From assembly GCA_029378245.1 (NCBI GenBank), contig JARKIF010000075.1, forward strand, positions 91,768 through 155,767: a stretch of 64,000 nt of DNA, in the 5' to 3' direction. The DNA is from Roridomyces roridus (taxonomy: Eukaryota > Basidiomycota > Agaricomycetes > Agaricales > Mycenaceae). Of this stretch, positions 32,520 through 44,000 are shown piece after piece (the stretch's first letter is position 1; the number at the start of each line of letters is the position of its first letter). A model generated the notes under the pieces. The model worked only from the letters and a program-made list of their open reading frames with translations. It searched no databases and was not told the origin of the DNA. The translations under genes were made by a program, and so were the position numbers.

Positions 32520-33021
32520 CGACCCTGACTTTTGCCCGGCCATCATCCCGACTGTGACCGGAAGACGATACTCGCCGTTCAATTTTTTGGGAAGTGTTCA
32601 ACTTGAAGTTGGTTGGACCTGGTTTCTGGCTCTGAATAACTTCCGTTGTGAGGATTTCATTCTTCCGTACTGCTTCAGGAGTTTGTGAGTCGTGCATTGG
32701 TTCAACCTGAGTGGTGTGTGCATATGGCATTGGGTTGGGATCTGCACAATGACTATGAGGTATGTAGGGCTCCTTGAAGCCTCTCGCTAGCCCATTGCTA
32801 GCAGGATCATCAACGACAAAATTCCAACATGTATTTCTCTTTCTTCCATAAACACCGGGCTCGGCATGTCTGGAATGATTCTCCAAGATTATGTTTCGTC
32901 TGTGCGGCAGAACCTGAATGAATTGAAATATTTGTCGCACTACAGCTTGATCTCCATTCCCAATACATCTCAGGTTCGGGTTTGGCTGCGGCCCCGAGCC
33001 TTGGCCGTATTTACATAACAC
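32520..33021 (-). CDS. duplicated unassigned ORF, copy 1
   Basis: A frame from ATG 33021 reads MLCKYGQGSGPQPNPNLRC ... VVRQIFQFIQVLPHRRNIILEN ... GFKEPYIPHSHCADPNPMPYA. The same frame is kept in the copy at 51141-51638, with a handful of substitutions that mostly preserve reading. A TATATAA element shared with the divergent secreted-peptide gene lies just upstream. No motif is recognised. Because both copies are inside a segmental duplication, conservation of the frame is weak evidence, so this could equally be a non-coding repeat. Confidence 0.3.
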
Positions 33022-33036
33022 AAAGGAGGGGTGTAC

Positions 33037-33045
33037 TTATATAAA
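33037..33045. promoter_or_regulatory. TATA element between divergent frames
   Basis: TTATATAAA lies about 65 bases before the ATG of the secreted-peptide gene at 33109 and just upstream of the leftward frame at 33021. The duplicate at 51645-51652 keeps a TATATA core. Confidence 0.45.
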
Positions 33046-33108
33046 GCTCACTATTAAAGTAGCTTGGAAACAAGCTTCTCCTTCATCCCGAGTCCCAATA
33101 CCACTTCA

Positions 33109-33484
33109 ATGCAGTTCAACATTACCTTTGCTTCCATTATCGCCTTGGCTGTAACTCTCGTCGCTGCTATGCCCGTGGTCAGTGAACTCCTTGCAGCTGG
33201 CTTGGAATCCTAAATGAGCTAAATAAATAAAAATTCAAACCAGTCTCAGCCAATGGGCAGCGTCGGCATCGTTGACACCCCTGTTCAAGTTGTCGCCAAG
33301 TGTGTACTTACTTGGGGTTCCCAGAAATGCATAATACTAAATCAACTTGGAATTCAGGCGTTTTCCACAGCCCAGCTGCACCGGCGGGGGGTGTGAGCAG
33401 GAAAAGGCTGCTTTGGAGATACGGTCAAATTTGCCCACCTTATCCAGAAAAAAGTCCAAAATGACCTGCCCCCAGTGCCAGTGA
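33109..33484 (+). CDS. small secreted Cys-containing peptide precursor
   Basis: Three exons (33109-33177, 33244-33299, 33358-33484) join to a precursor of about 83 residues. Residues 1-21 (MQFNITFASIIALAVTLVAA) are a clear signal peptide. A short pro-region (SQPMGSVGIVDTPVQVV) ends in AKR, a Kex2-type processing site. The mature part would be about 40 residues, starting FPQPSCTGGGC and ending TCPQCQ, with four cysteines in two C-x4-C / C-x2-C pairs, enough for two disulfides. No relative is recognised by name. The layout is that of small secreted proteins or peptide signals of mushrooms. Introns use GTCAGT and GTGTGT donors. It is not present in the sister duplicated block. Confidence 0.6.
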
Positions 33485-33589
33485 TTACATAGCTTGTTGG
33501 GTAACTGGAGTTGAGGAATGTGCAAAGAGCGGGATTTCGATAACTGTAACTGGAGAATTACATTTGACTCGCTCCCTTCACGCTTCAAG

Positions 33590-33800
33590 CCTCGGACGCT
33601 CCATCCAAAATACATTTCAAACCCTCCCGATACTCCCTCTCCAACCGCTTCGCAGCAGCAATGCCTCTCTCTTCAAGATCTTACCATACAGAAGCCCCTC
33701 GTTGCGCAGGGGGTCGACACCGCAGATTTGGAGCACGGCTGGCGGGAGGCCGGCGTGTACGGAATGCAGGAGGGGCGAGAGTGGGTGAGCCGCCGAGTTG
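33590..33800 (-). pseudogene. alpha/beta-hydrolase C-terminal fragment, copy 1
   Basis: On the minus strand, HAGLPPAVLQICGVDPLRNEGLLYGKIL is the region carrying the catalytic Asp of HSL/acetyl-hydrolase-type alpha/beta hydrolases. The following segment with the catalytic His is deleted, and the frame resumes at AAKRLEREYREG. There is no upstream nucleophile region. It is a dead fragment, and the parallel copy at 53.2 kb retains the His segment. Confidence 0.6.
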
Positions 33801-34233
33801 CTCTATAGACTATCGTAGTTTTGGTGTGACAGTGAGAAGCGAGAGAGTGAGCACAGAAAACACACGATAAAACCATTCTGAATTTAAATTCAAGGTTCGC
33901 CGTGGAAAGCCCAGGGATGACTTCATTCTGCTTGAATAAGCCTAACAAGCCTTTATACCTTTAGAACCACGTCAATCATGAAGACTCGCTATGTTAAACC
34001 GAGTGAGCCGGTGAGCGCAACGCGATCGGAGATTACAACTGTGGGAACAAATTCTTGGATCCGGAGGTTCCAGGTCTGATCGCACTACTTAACTCGAGGC
34101 GCGCTTTCTCCATTTCCTCATTTTTCAAAACCCCCGCCCAACGACGTCCCGACTTGTGTGCGAAAGAAAGAAAAAAGGAACGTCAAATGACGACCTAATA
34201 TCTATTTCTAATAGGAACATGTAACGTGTCATA
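33801..34233. other. duplicated non-coding block
   Basis: It matches 53500-53905 nearly base for base (for example the AGAAGCGAGAGAGTGAGCAC and CGCTATGTTAAACCGAGTGA stretches). No gene is seen. It lies between the hydrolase fragment and the end of a monooxygenase pseudogene in both copies. Confidence 0.55.
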
Positions 34234-34449
34234 TCAATTGACCCCACCGAACCGCTCCTGATAGAACTGTTGCGCAGCCTGAATCGGGTCGTATGCGAGG
34301 AGTTTCATCTGCAGCTCTTTATCTGCTCGAAAGTGTTAGCTCAGCACCGCACCATTGCGTCGGAGGGCGACGGCGGCTGTTAGACCACCAATACCCGCAC
34401 CGATGATGGAGATGGTAAGAGGCCGAGAGTTGTTGCTGGAAGCAGACAT
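34234..34449 (-). pseudogene. FAD monooxygenase pseudogene, internal deletion
   Basis: The minus strand begins with an ATG at 34449 and exon 1 almost as in gene A (TISIIGAGIGGLTAAVALRRNG). It then jumps directly into the end of the last intron and the final exon (KELQMKLLAYDP ... ERFGGVN, stop 34236-34234). About 1.2 kb, including the DG and GD motifs, has been lost in one deletion. The frame hits a stop at the join. The promoter repeat found upstream of gene A precedes it in the same relative position. Confidence 0.85.
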
Positions 34450-35345
34450 CTGTAAACTTTTCGTTCTTGCTGAGACCAAAACTCTGGGGTGCCTGCGGCT
34501 TAAATACCTGTGAGAGCAAGTCCGTTTATCCAGAGCTTGCGCAAGTCCCTCCGTTCACCCGTCCGAGATGCGTGATATGGTGTCCGCGTCTTGATCGGAG
34601 CGATGAAGTTGGTGGCGGCGCAGCCTCTGCCTGGATTATGAGTGCACTCTACCACAAAGAAGGGGCTCACAAAGCCTATCTTTACGCCTCCAGAGCGTCC
34701 CCCTCAAGCCCAAGTACTTCCAGCTTTCCGATGCTGGCAGCTGGACATCCGAAATGGAGACGGGCGGCACATCGTTGGCCCGTGGCCATTCTACCGACCG
34801 TTTAACCGTGAAGAGTGGTGCCTTTGACGTCCGAGCTGGTGGCGGAGAGATTGGGGTATAGATGAGAAGCACAGTCTCTCGGCCGCGGACATGGATGATG
34901 GCAAGCACAAGAGGCATCTGATCGGCTGAGATGCTGACTCAACTATACCCACGGTTCATTCGGCAGCATCTTGATCACGAGGCGGCGTCGAGGCCACATC
35001 CCAGCGGCGCAAAATAATGTTCCCGAGCCGATTCCGTGCCAGCAAATGAAATATCAATATACCTCACGGAACAGCAGAATCGAGAGACGGAATTAACTGC
35101 AGGTTGATGCAGGAATTGTATGGTTCCCCGGCCCGTTCAAACACCGGTTGAGAAGTGGCGGAAAGTAAGGAAGCTGTGGAGATGCACGATGGACCTCCAA
35201 GGTCAGTGAAATTTCACATGCGGCCAAAAAAAAAAAGGGATTGGGATCTAATCAATATGGCGCTTCCGAAGTGTCTGGGGGAATCGAACCTCGCACGTTG
35301 GCCGGCATACTTACCTCAATCCTAGTGCCGCCCAACTTACTGACC
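34450..35345 (-). repeat. duplicated monooxygenase upstream region with repeat R, copy 3
   Basis: Read on the minus strand, this repeats the order seen upstream of gene A: tRNA-like segment (GTAAGTATGCCGGCC ... GTGCGAGGTTCGATTCCCCC, 35275-35345), TTCACTGACCTTGGAGGT, then the stretch at 34620-34830 matching 13270-13480, then the ATG at 34449. It supports duplication of gene plus promoter. Confidence 0.65.
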
Positions 35346-35875
35346 TGCATTGACTGAGAGCACAGTTGAGGGAATGAGATTCCCAGTCTGAGGCGAACTA
35401 CTCAGTACCCACCCCGAGATAGTACGATCAACCACCGGTCCACCGCTCATAGCCGACCCTGGCATGTTGAAAGTAAGGGTGGAACTCTTATAGAGTGTGG
35501 TGTGCATATGCGATGCTGCGTGAAAGTAGGAAAAAAGTGTCCGCTGAGAGCGGGAGATGGAAGCTACCGGTGGCAGAGTCGTGGAAGGATTCATCCGTTT
35601 CGACGATTGACCAGGCAGCGCAGTGGTCCACCGTTACATCGTCCGGGATCGGCCAGGGCTGGAGGGACCAGGTGAGACTGACATCTAAGAAAAACTAGAA
35701 GGATTACTTGGATATCCATCGCAGCAAACTGAGACGATTCCCGAGCGCGAAGACCAGTCCAGAGTAGCACGACAATGAGGAATGTGGCACGGATGTAGGG
35801 TCTACGGGCAGAGCGGAACTGGTGAGCTACGGGGGCAGGCAGATCTTGAGAAGCCAGCGGGATTTTGGAGTCCAT
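35340..35875 (-). pseudogene. signal-anchored membrane protein gene, 3'-truncated
   Basis: ATG 35875 starts MDSKIPLASQDLPAPVAHQF, then RRPYIRATFLIVVLLWTGLRA, a single membrane anchor. After a 49-base intron (donor GTAATC near 35707) comes PWPIPDDVTVDHCAAWSIVET ... GSFHLPLSADTFFLLSRSIAYAHHTL. Cytosolic head, anchor and an extracellular beta-rich domain with the 'DHC.. W' and 'LPL..(D/E)..F(L/F)LS' words are typical of a common, uncharacterised mushroom membrane family. The frame runs into repeat R at 35345, so the C-terminal half is missing. Confidence 0.55.
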
Positions 35876-35879
35876 CAGT

Positions 35880-37195
35880 GCTTGTGAGTAGGGAGTATCG
35901 TCGTAGCCGTTGTTTAAATACGATACGTAGGCTGCGCCGCAGTGAGATGACAGCAGGTGGCGTCAGTTACCATCGAGCTGCGCGCGAGCGAAGGTCCAAC
36001 CAAGTATTCGATCCCCGCTGGCGTACACGATAAGAAGGGGGAGTCCAGAGCAGGCAGCGATGCTTCTCGCTCTTCAAATCTAGCCCCTCGAACTCGAGTC
36101 TCCAATGTCCATCAGAGCGCAGTCAATGTCGGTTTGTGATTGGCTTGTGAGTCGTGACATATATGTCGGACGAGAAAGCCGTATATAGAGCCAGCGAGGG
36201 GGAGCTCAAATACTTCCAGTCGGTTCTATTGGATGCGTCTTGAGCGCAAATGCAGGCGACAGCAGAGCGCAATCGGCGGGGACTTGGCTCGCCGCCAGCC
36301 GGACGATCCATGAACGAAAGTGCGGTTCAAGAATGCAGCACGTAGTCAAAACTGGTGGATTTGCTGGGACCGCCGGCAAGAGACATCCATCTGGATTGGG
36401 TGCTGATGTGGGTGGCGGAAAGAGAGGTGGTGTCACGTGTTGTAGTGATCTGATTACTTAATTCACCAAAAGCCGAGAAGCGGCATCATAGTACATTGAT
36501 TCACGGATCAAACGGCAGACATGGTGTTCTTCTCAGCTCGCATCGCACTTTCGTCACCGTGTCCGCGTCGTGCAGTGGGTCCTAAAGGTGACCGGGTCCG
36601 CAATGAGCGAAACGGGAGTGCCCTGGACTAGATGTTCGTGTTAATGGACACGTAAGTATTTTATATCATTTCAGTGCCATCTACCGGCGATGATTCGTAG
36701 ATGCACAATGCATTTGATCACTCGGCGGCGGCGGTTTTACTGACGGCACGTTACTATGAGTATTAGGGGCCGGGCGTAACGCACGGTGCGGAGATGATTA
36801 AAAGAGTCTGATGCGAACATGTCGCGGTCCACGAGAATATGTGGTACATCGTTTGACAAACACAACCCCTATATCATCGCCAGTGATTCTCCAACACGGT
36901 CAAAAAAGAGATATTTACCGTCTGAGCAAACCTAATGTCATCAATGGAGCCACCATGCCATCGAGATGTCATTGTCAAAGGAAGAACACGCGGAATGCTG
37001 ACTGTGCTCGGAATCTCCCAGCTGGCCGCGACATATTCTCGTTGGCTGTACAGTGGAATGGTTCGATTGCATACAAGAAGTGCCAACTTCATGTTGAAAA
37101 TCGTCTTCCACCCGTACCTTCCGAAGCAGACTTCATCTGGATGTAAGGGAGTTTGGAGCTGCACGACCGTTCAACCGGAGTTCAATCACTGAAGT
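35880..37195. other. no gene recognised
   Basis: The left part contains the promoter of the membrane-protein gene. Remaining frames are short and unconserved. I see no repeat or RNA gene that I can support. Confidence 0.4.
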
Positions 37196-37196
37196 A

Positions 37197-37205
37197 GGTA
37201 TAAAA
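37197..37205 (+). promoter_or_regulatory. TATA box of the lectin-like gene
   Basis: GGTATAAAAAG sits about 55 bases upstream of ATG 37255. Confidence 0.55.
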
Positions 37206-37254
37206 AGTGGGCATCTTGGACAGAACAACTCATCCTCAGAAAGACACCATCCAT

Positions 37255-38122
37255 GGATGCTGCAGCAACCCAGTACAACACCGCGATCGTCCAATCCCCC
37301 ACTGTTGGACGCATCCTCGACGCCGGTCGCTTCAATGATATCGAGCAGGGTATGAGCATCATCGACAGATTCCGCACGAGTTTTGACCTCTAACCAGTCA
37401 TCTCCTCTGGTGGTCAGGGCGGTATCAACGCCAACAACCCCATTTCCAAGATCATCGTGTTGCACGGCGAAGTGGTAGGTTCAAATGAGCGTTCTCTCGT
37501 TTCGGGCTCACTGAGGCTTTACAGATCGACGGTCTCGAAATCACTTACAGGAAGACCGACGGTGGAGGGACTGGAGTTCCGGTTCCGCACGGTACATCTA
37601 CCCAGACGACCGATACAAACCTGCAGCAGACTCCCGTCGAACTCAAGGGTAAGCAGATCCCGTCGCATTTGAAGAAAAGTCGACATAGTACGCCTTCCAG
37701 CCACCGAGCAGATCATTGCGATCACTGGGATGCACGGATTGTCCCAGCCCGATGTGCAGTTTGGGCACCGTGTCGTCCGCATCCAGTTTGCAATTTACGA
37801 CAAGGCTACGGGGGAAATGCGCGTCACCAAGGCAAGTGAGATCAACGTTCAACCTGCGAAAGCGGCGATGCTAATCAAACGAGTGAGTCTAGGTCTTCGG
37901 TAGCAGGAGCTCGACCCCCTTCGTCGTGACCGCGAACGGAAATTTTGTTTCGTTCGGAGGATATGCCATCAACTCCCTCGACAGTGGTATGTCCGTTGAA
38001 CATTTCCTGATCAGGCTTTGCTGACAAGTGCGGGGAATCCAGTCGCTCAAGCTGCGAAGAAGGGAGTCGAAGGCGGCATTTACGGCCTGTTCTTCGACGA
38101 CGTCGAATACGAGACTGTTTGA
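37255..38122 (+). CDS. jacalin-like lectin-domain protein
   Basis: Six exons (37255-37349, 37398-37474, 37525-37648, 37701-37831, 37893-37986, 38043-38122) give about 199 residues. The pattern is that of a single beta-prism: SKIIVLHGEVIDGLEITYR near the start, then a GGGTGVPVPHG loop, VELKATEQIIAITGMHG, VVRIQFAIYDKATGEMRV, then VTANGNFVSFGGYAINSLDS and IYGLFFDDVEYETV at the end. Alternating GLEITY / EQIIAI / F.S FGG words match jacalin-related lectins, which bind mannose- or galactose-type sugars. The fit is by eye and moderate. No signal peptide is present, so it would be cytosolic, like many mushroom lectins. Intron 4 has GC-AG ends (AAG|GCAAGT), which is required to keep the frame. Confidence 0.6.
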
Positions 38123-39880
38123 ATTGCTTTGAGCGAGAAGTAGGGGCGTCGAGGTTTGGGTATTCAACTATCCTGTCTGATTCTGAGTAAAATATATTTG
38201 TGCGGCCGTTGAATCTGAGCTGGAGCGTCGGCGGGAGATTGAGAGCTTTAGAGGTGATTCTTGGCGATGATAGCTGCCTCTGGTGGTGTATCGTGGCAAA
38301 GATTCCTCTGCGTGAATGGAATCCACTTTGGATTAAGAATGAGCACGTACTAACCTGGATGAACCAAGAACGACGGCGCACTGGTGAGACATAGAAGAAA
38401 ATACACGGACGAACAGACGCCGCTGGGGAATTAGATCAATGTTTTGAGCGGAATTAATATTGCAACCAGACACTCCTCGGATGCTATTGGGCGCGTACCA
38501 GTTCCCTGGTCGAGGTAATGAGTCCCGCCGTCAGCGAAAACGAATAGCACATACCAGAATTACGCAGATTCGAGCCCAACGAGCCCGAGGGTATGAGATG
38601 CAGCACAGACTAAATAAATGGAACATATCGACCCGGAATTCGACTGCGGATGATCAATTATTTGAGTGGAGTCAATCCCGCATCCAAGTTGAATCTATTT
38701 AACTTGCCTGGACCTCGGAGTTTCCGGAATTGATACCTTTTTCGCATTAGTTCGAGAATATGAAATGGGACCGTTCAAAGTTCAAGACGCAGACAGATCG
38801 ACGACGCATCAAGTTGAATTGAATTGTACCTACCTAAACTCGAGTGAAACACAGTAAACATGAGTCGGAACTTGGGACGAGTGGCCACTCATCGAGTACT
38901 CATCATCCATTCAACCAACTTGAAAGGGCGCGCGCCGACGTGGAGTTCAGTGTCGAGCAAGAACCCTCACCTAATGTACCCAATGATCGTAAACCAGAAC
39001 ATGGAAAATTGAACTGGGTTAGGTATTGCTAATTCGGCCAGGAGGTATACTGCGTTGTTCAGACTGGTTGAGCTCTTGTCGCATACCAGGACGAAGGCAA
39101 TCAACGTACCGAGTAAATCAAGTTGACTCCGACACACAGTGCAACGCGAGTAACGGACCTTATCGAACAGAATGGCGGCAACTAGATGCGCAAATGGGAG
39201 CTAGTCGGGCGACAAGCATGCATTTGAAACGAAGAGACCTTCTGCAATTCGAGTCAACGGTTGTCGACAGGCGGCAAGCAAGTAGCTATAGGGACGCGGT
39301 TGACGTACGCATGTTCACGACCTGATCCATAATCAACCACCCCTACTTGGCACGGTCTGAGTCTGAATCAAACAGGCGTAGTTGGTGCAAAAGAATAGAG
39401 CGGCCGTTCAATCTGAGCTGGGGCGTTGGCACCGCGAGAAGCGGCCGTTCTGCCATGAGGTTTAAGTTATGAAATCGCCGGATGGAAGAAACTACTCATT
39501 CTGTTGAGCACATTCCACCTAGCCCCAGGTGCGATACATCAAGGAACGCGTCGTGTCAGGACTCGAGAAGGAATTCCGGCGTATCGGGTGCTAGTGGTAG
39601 AATTGACACCCATGGAAGCCTCCAGCCGCGCCTTCCCCTTGTCGCGAAAGTGAAAGAAGAGTGGACGCACCGACGGCACTAAAGATCATCTGCGTCGGAC
39701 CAAAACCGATGAATCTTGAATCAATCACGGCTGTGGGGAGAAGATATAGCCACCAATGGGAGATAACTGGATGACTTGCCGGAGAGAAGACCAGCGGACA
39801 TGCCAGCAAAGATAGCGTCCCGGCGTGCGCCCTGAGTGACGTCAAGAGGGCTTTAGGTTCGAGTTAATGTACCCGGCCTT
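38123..39880. other. no gene recognised; one direct repeat pair
   Basis: GCGGCCGTTGAATCTGAGCT at about 38201 and GCGGCCGTTCAATCTGAGCT at about 39400 are direct repeats, similar over about 32 bases (continuing GGAGCGTCGGC / GGGGCGTTGGC). They could be remnants of an element's ends. Frames between them are short and unconserved. Confidence 0.4.
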
Positions 39881-40796
39881 CAGCATCGGCAGGAAGCGGT
39901 GTATTCAGGTCGCGGTGGGCAACTTCTGAAAGGCGTGGTCGCAGTCGGAAAGCAAGTCGTCTTTGATGCGCCATCACTGATGGTCTACCGTCTGCTCATG
40001 ACACCCACCAACGACGTTCTCCTGCAGCAAGTTTTCCCGCTGCTTGTCCTCTTCGTTGGACCCGCCCTATCTATCCTCATCTTTTCATCGCTACGCACCC
40101 GACTCTCGTGATCCAGTATCGCCTTCAGCTCTCTCTTGCCTTAGAACTGGATCTCGGAGACCCACACAAAGGACCGAGACGACTACGACGACTCGATCGA
40201 AAAGCGCCCTGTACGCACATGCGGACAGCAAGTCTTCGCCAAAGGGAACTCTCCAACACTCTTGATAGGAGGGAAGGGTGCTCTGTTCCCGGGTAAGTTG
40301 GTGAATATGTCGGGGACGCATTGCTAAATTATGGACTCTACGAGTGAGTGCTTATTATCCTACCTGCTGAGACACGGCCTTTCCGAATGTCTCAGACGGA
40401 CGCGTCATCGCAGCCCTCCTTATCCTGTACGTCATCCAGGCCTCGGTCCCTTGCCCTCGCTGCCACCGTACCTCTGCGTAATCCGCACCCGTACTGAGGC
40501 CCTCGACATCCCCACGCCCGTCGTCACCCAACTCGACACACCTACACGACGGTGAGAATGAGGCGGGTGGGGAGGAGGAGGAGATGGGCCCCAGCCCTTT
40601 CGATGGCCTGACGGCTACGCGCCAGGCGGTACACGGCGGCCATCCAGCACTTTGCGTTTGATAGCTTGCAACTCCCGTTGGATTCTACGGGCGGGGTGAG
40701 TCGATTGTCTTTCTGTTTCCATCTCCGGTCTTCCTGGGTGGTCGACGTCCTCTTTATGTGCCTCAATCTCTATTCTCCGTCCATGCTAACGTCTCC

Positions 40797-41071
40797 TGTC
40801 AGAAGCTAGATAGCGCGGCAATGCGCAGACCCTCAGTCGTGGTAAGAGACAAAAGACTGATATATTAAGTACCTAGATAGCGCGGCAATGCGCAGACTAC
40901 ATAGACACTCGTAAGTATGCTAGATACATAAGAAAGAGATAAAGGCACGTACCCCTCAGTCGTGGTAAGAGACAAAAGACTGAGGGACACGTGTCGATGG
41001 CGTGGACGTGGGTAAGGAAGTGGAGAAGCCGGGTGTGAAGGCCCGGGGTGGATGATAATCAACTTTTGACA
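40797..41071 (-). repeat. 3' LTR of the copia element
   Basis: It matches the 46469-46743 repeat without visible difference. The polyprotein stop codon (41059-41061) lies inside its first bases. Confidence 0.95.
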
Positions 41072-44000
41072 CCCCCACTCGACCCCGGCCGTAACCCCAT
41101 AGCACGACAGAATTTGATATGTTTATCGTGCGGAAGTGCTTTGGTGAAAATGTCAGCCACCATTTCATTTGTGGGATACCACAAGACGATTGCTTCACCC
41201 GTTGCGACGAGACCATCGCGAACATAGTGATATTTGCGCTGAATATGCTTTGTTCTAGCGCGGAATTGAGGATCCTTGGTGAGGATGATAGCAGCTCGAT
41301 TGTCACAGCGAAGTTCTGTGGGATTTTCCTGCTTGTGTCCAATCTCCTCGAAGAAGGAGCGCAACCATGCAAGATGTTGACCTGCATTTGTAAGACCAAT
41401 GTATTCACTCTCTGTGGAGGACATGGCAACCATGCTTTGGCGTCGACTGGACCATGAGATGGCACCGTTGTTGGAGATGAACACAAATCCAGAGGTGGAT
41501 TTGGATGTATCTGAATCTCCATTCCAGTCAGCATCAGAATAGCCGTGGAAATGCATGTCTAAACCAACAGCAGACCCGTCGTAGTGTAAAACCCAGTCTC
41601 GTGTGCCCTTGAGATATCGCAGGGCACGTTTGAGAAGAGCCCAGTGACAAGCTTTTGGGTTTGCACTATAGCGTCCAACCATCCCAGTGATATGTGCAAG
41701 GTCAGAACGGGTTCCAAGCATTGCCCACATGAGCATGCCTACCACACTTTGATATGAGAGGACAGGACCATCGGCACGGAAGGACATGTGTGTAACTGTG
41801 CAGTCATTATCTGGGTCAGTCTCAGAGGTGTTGGTATTGGTAGCCATAGGTGTTCTGACGGGGTCACAGTCAGACATTCCACATCGCGCCAAGACAGAGT
41901 CAATATACTGGTGTTGAGAGAGTGAAAGTGTACGCTTCTTGCGATCCCGATGGATGTTCAATCCCAGGATTTGCTTTGCAGGGCCCAAGTCTCGCATTTT
42001 GTATGATTGCCTGAGTTTCTCCTTGATACGATCCATGAACTGGCGTGAAGTACCAGCAAGAAGGAGATCATCAACATAGACAACTAGGAAGCAGAGCTGT
42101 TTGCCTTCTTTGTAGACGTAGAGGCAGGTTTCAGAGGAACAGCGAGTAAAATTCATCTGGCGAAGAGTTTTGTCCAGAGTCCGGTTCCAGGCACGTCCAG
42201 ACTGGTGTAAACCATATACAGAACGATTTAGCTTCCAGCAGTAACCCGAGGTGATTGAGACGCAGGATGGAGGCATCATGTAGACATCCTCTTCAAGCTC
42301 ACCGTTGAGATAGGCGGTTGAAACATCCATTTGATCAAGCTCCAAGTCATACTTAGCTGCTAGTGCACAAATGATGTGAATAGATTCCAAATTTGCCACA
42401 GGGGCAAAAACCTCTTGGTAATCTATGCCTGCACGCTGAGTGAAGCCTCGAGCAACAATTCGAACTTTGTAGCGCTCAATCTCTCCAGCCGCATTGCATT
42501 TGAATTTCAACACTGGCTTAGATGTTATTGGGGTGACACCTTCTGGAATGGAAACCAATTCATAGACTTTGTTTGCGATGAAGCTCGCTAGTTCTTCATC
42601 CAGTCCAGCCTGCCATTTATCCGCATCAGGTCCATTCATCGCCTCATCCCAGCTTTTGGGGATGTGGGAATCAACACCATCACGAGCTAAGCCAGCAAAG
42701 AACTCTATGTCTTCAGGATCAACCACAACATATGTTCCGTCCTCTTCCTCAATAAATTCAAGATGTTGGGGCTGAGGTGGAGTAGAGGGAGACTGAGCAT
42801 CTGTTTCCTGTTCTGGGGTTGATGCTGGTTTGGACCGAAGTTGCTGTGGCTTTGCAGCTGCTTGCTCATAGACGGCATTTGGGTGAGTAGCCGCAGTGCG
42901 CTCTCGACTTGTACGTCTGGGAAGTAACTGAGGGACATCTGGCAGAGAAGGTTGTGGTCTAGGATGAGTTTCTGAGCGTGGAGGATCAAGTCGTACACCA
43001 CCAACTCGGCGCAATGGTGGCCCGGATGGTGCAGAGATTGATTCCTGTTTCATGGACTGAGAATCTGAAGCCCCCACTGGGGAAGAAGTCTGAGGTACCC
43101 CCACTGAGATTGATGATTGCATATTTCCTGGAGCTACAGGAATTTCGACAATTTCATCAGAATCATCAGTGTCAAAGTAAGGGGTGTTACTTTGTTTGAG
43201 ACCCTGGGCAAAGGTCTCGAAATCTGCTGTATGCTGCAGGCGTGGTTCAGAGGGATCTTGAACTTCCTGAGGAGCAGGTGAGCTCTCATTGAATTTGACA
43301 TGTCTAGCAGTGATAATTTTTCCGCTGTCAAGATCCAAGAGATCATATGCGGCTTTTCCTTCATGATATGCAATGAAGACGGTACGCTTGGCATGATTTG
43401 CAAATTTGCCTTTGCGTTTCTTCTTTGGGACAAGAGGATAGGCTGGGCAACCAAATGGATGCATGTGATTGATATTCACAGGACGATCATAGGCACTTTC
43501 ATAGGGAGTTTTCCCATTCTGTGCACTGGCAGGAGAACGAGCAACAGTGTAGACAGCATGAGACATTGCAAGGTCCCAATATTTTCGTGGGAGATGGGAA
43601 GCAGCTAGATTGGTAATAGAGCGAGTAACAAGAGTTTGATTCATTCGCTCAGCCATGCCGTTCTGCTCTTCTGTGTATGGGGCAGTGGTTTCATGTATGA
43701 TACCACGTTGACGAAAATCATCCTCCATTTCTTTCGATGTAAATTCGCCCCCACCATCAGTTCTAGTGAAACGGTTCCATCCAGCACAGAATTCCCAGTG
43801 TCCTATGTGTGTTTGAAAATGCCGCTCTACAAAGTGACGCCACTCCTTGAGTTTTTTATAAACTTGGGACTTCTTGCGAGCAAAGAGAACCCAGGGCAAT
43901 GATGTAGCATGGTCCACAATCACAATCCAATAGTGATAGCCATTCACACTTTGGGGACTGACAGGTCCTCCGACATCTGTTGAAATAATATCTAGAGGTC

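Noticed and set aside
35275..35345. tRNA gene on the minus strand
   Set aside because: Only the T-arm part is tRNA-like. The segment is a constant piece of repeat R seen with the monooxygenase copies.
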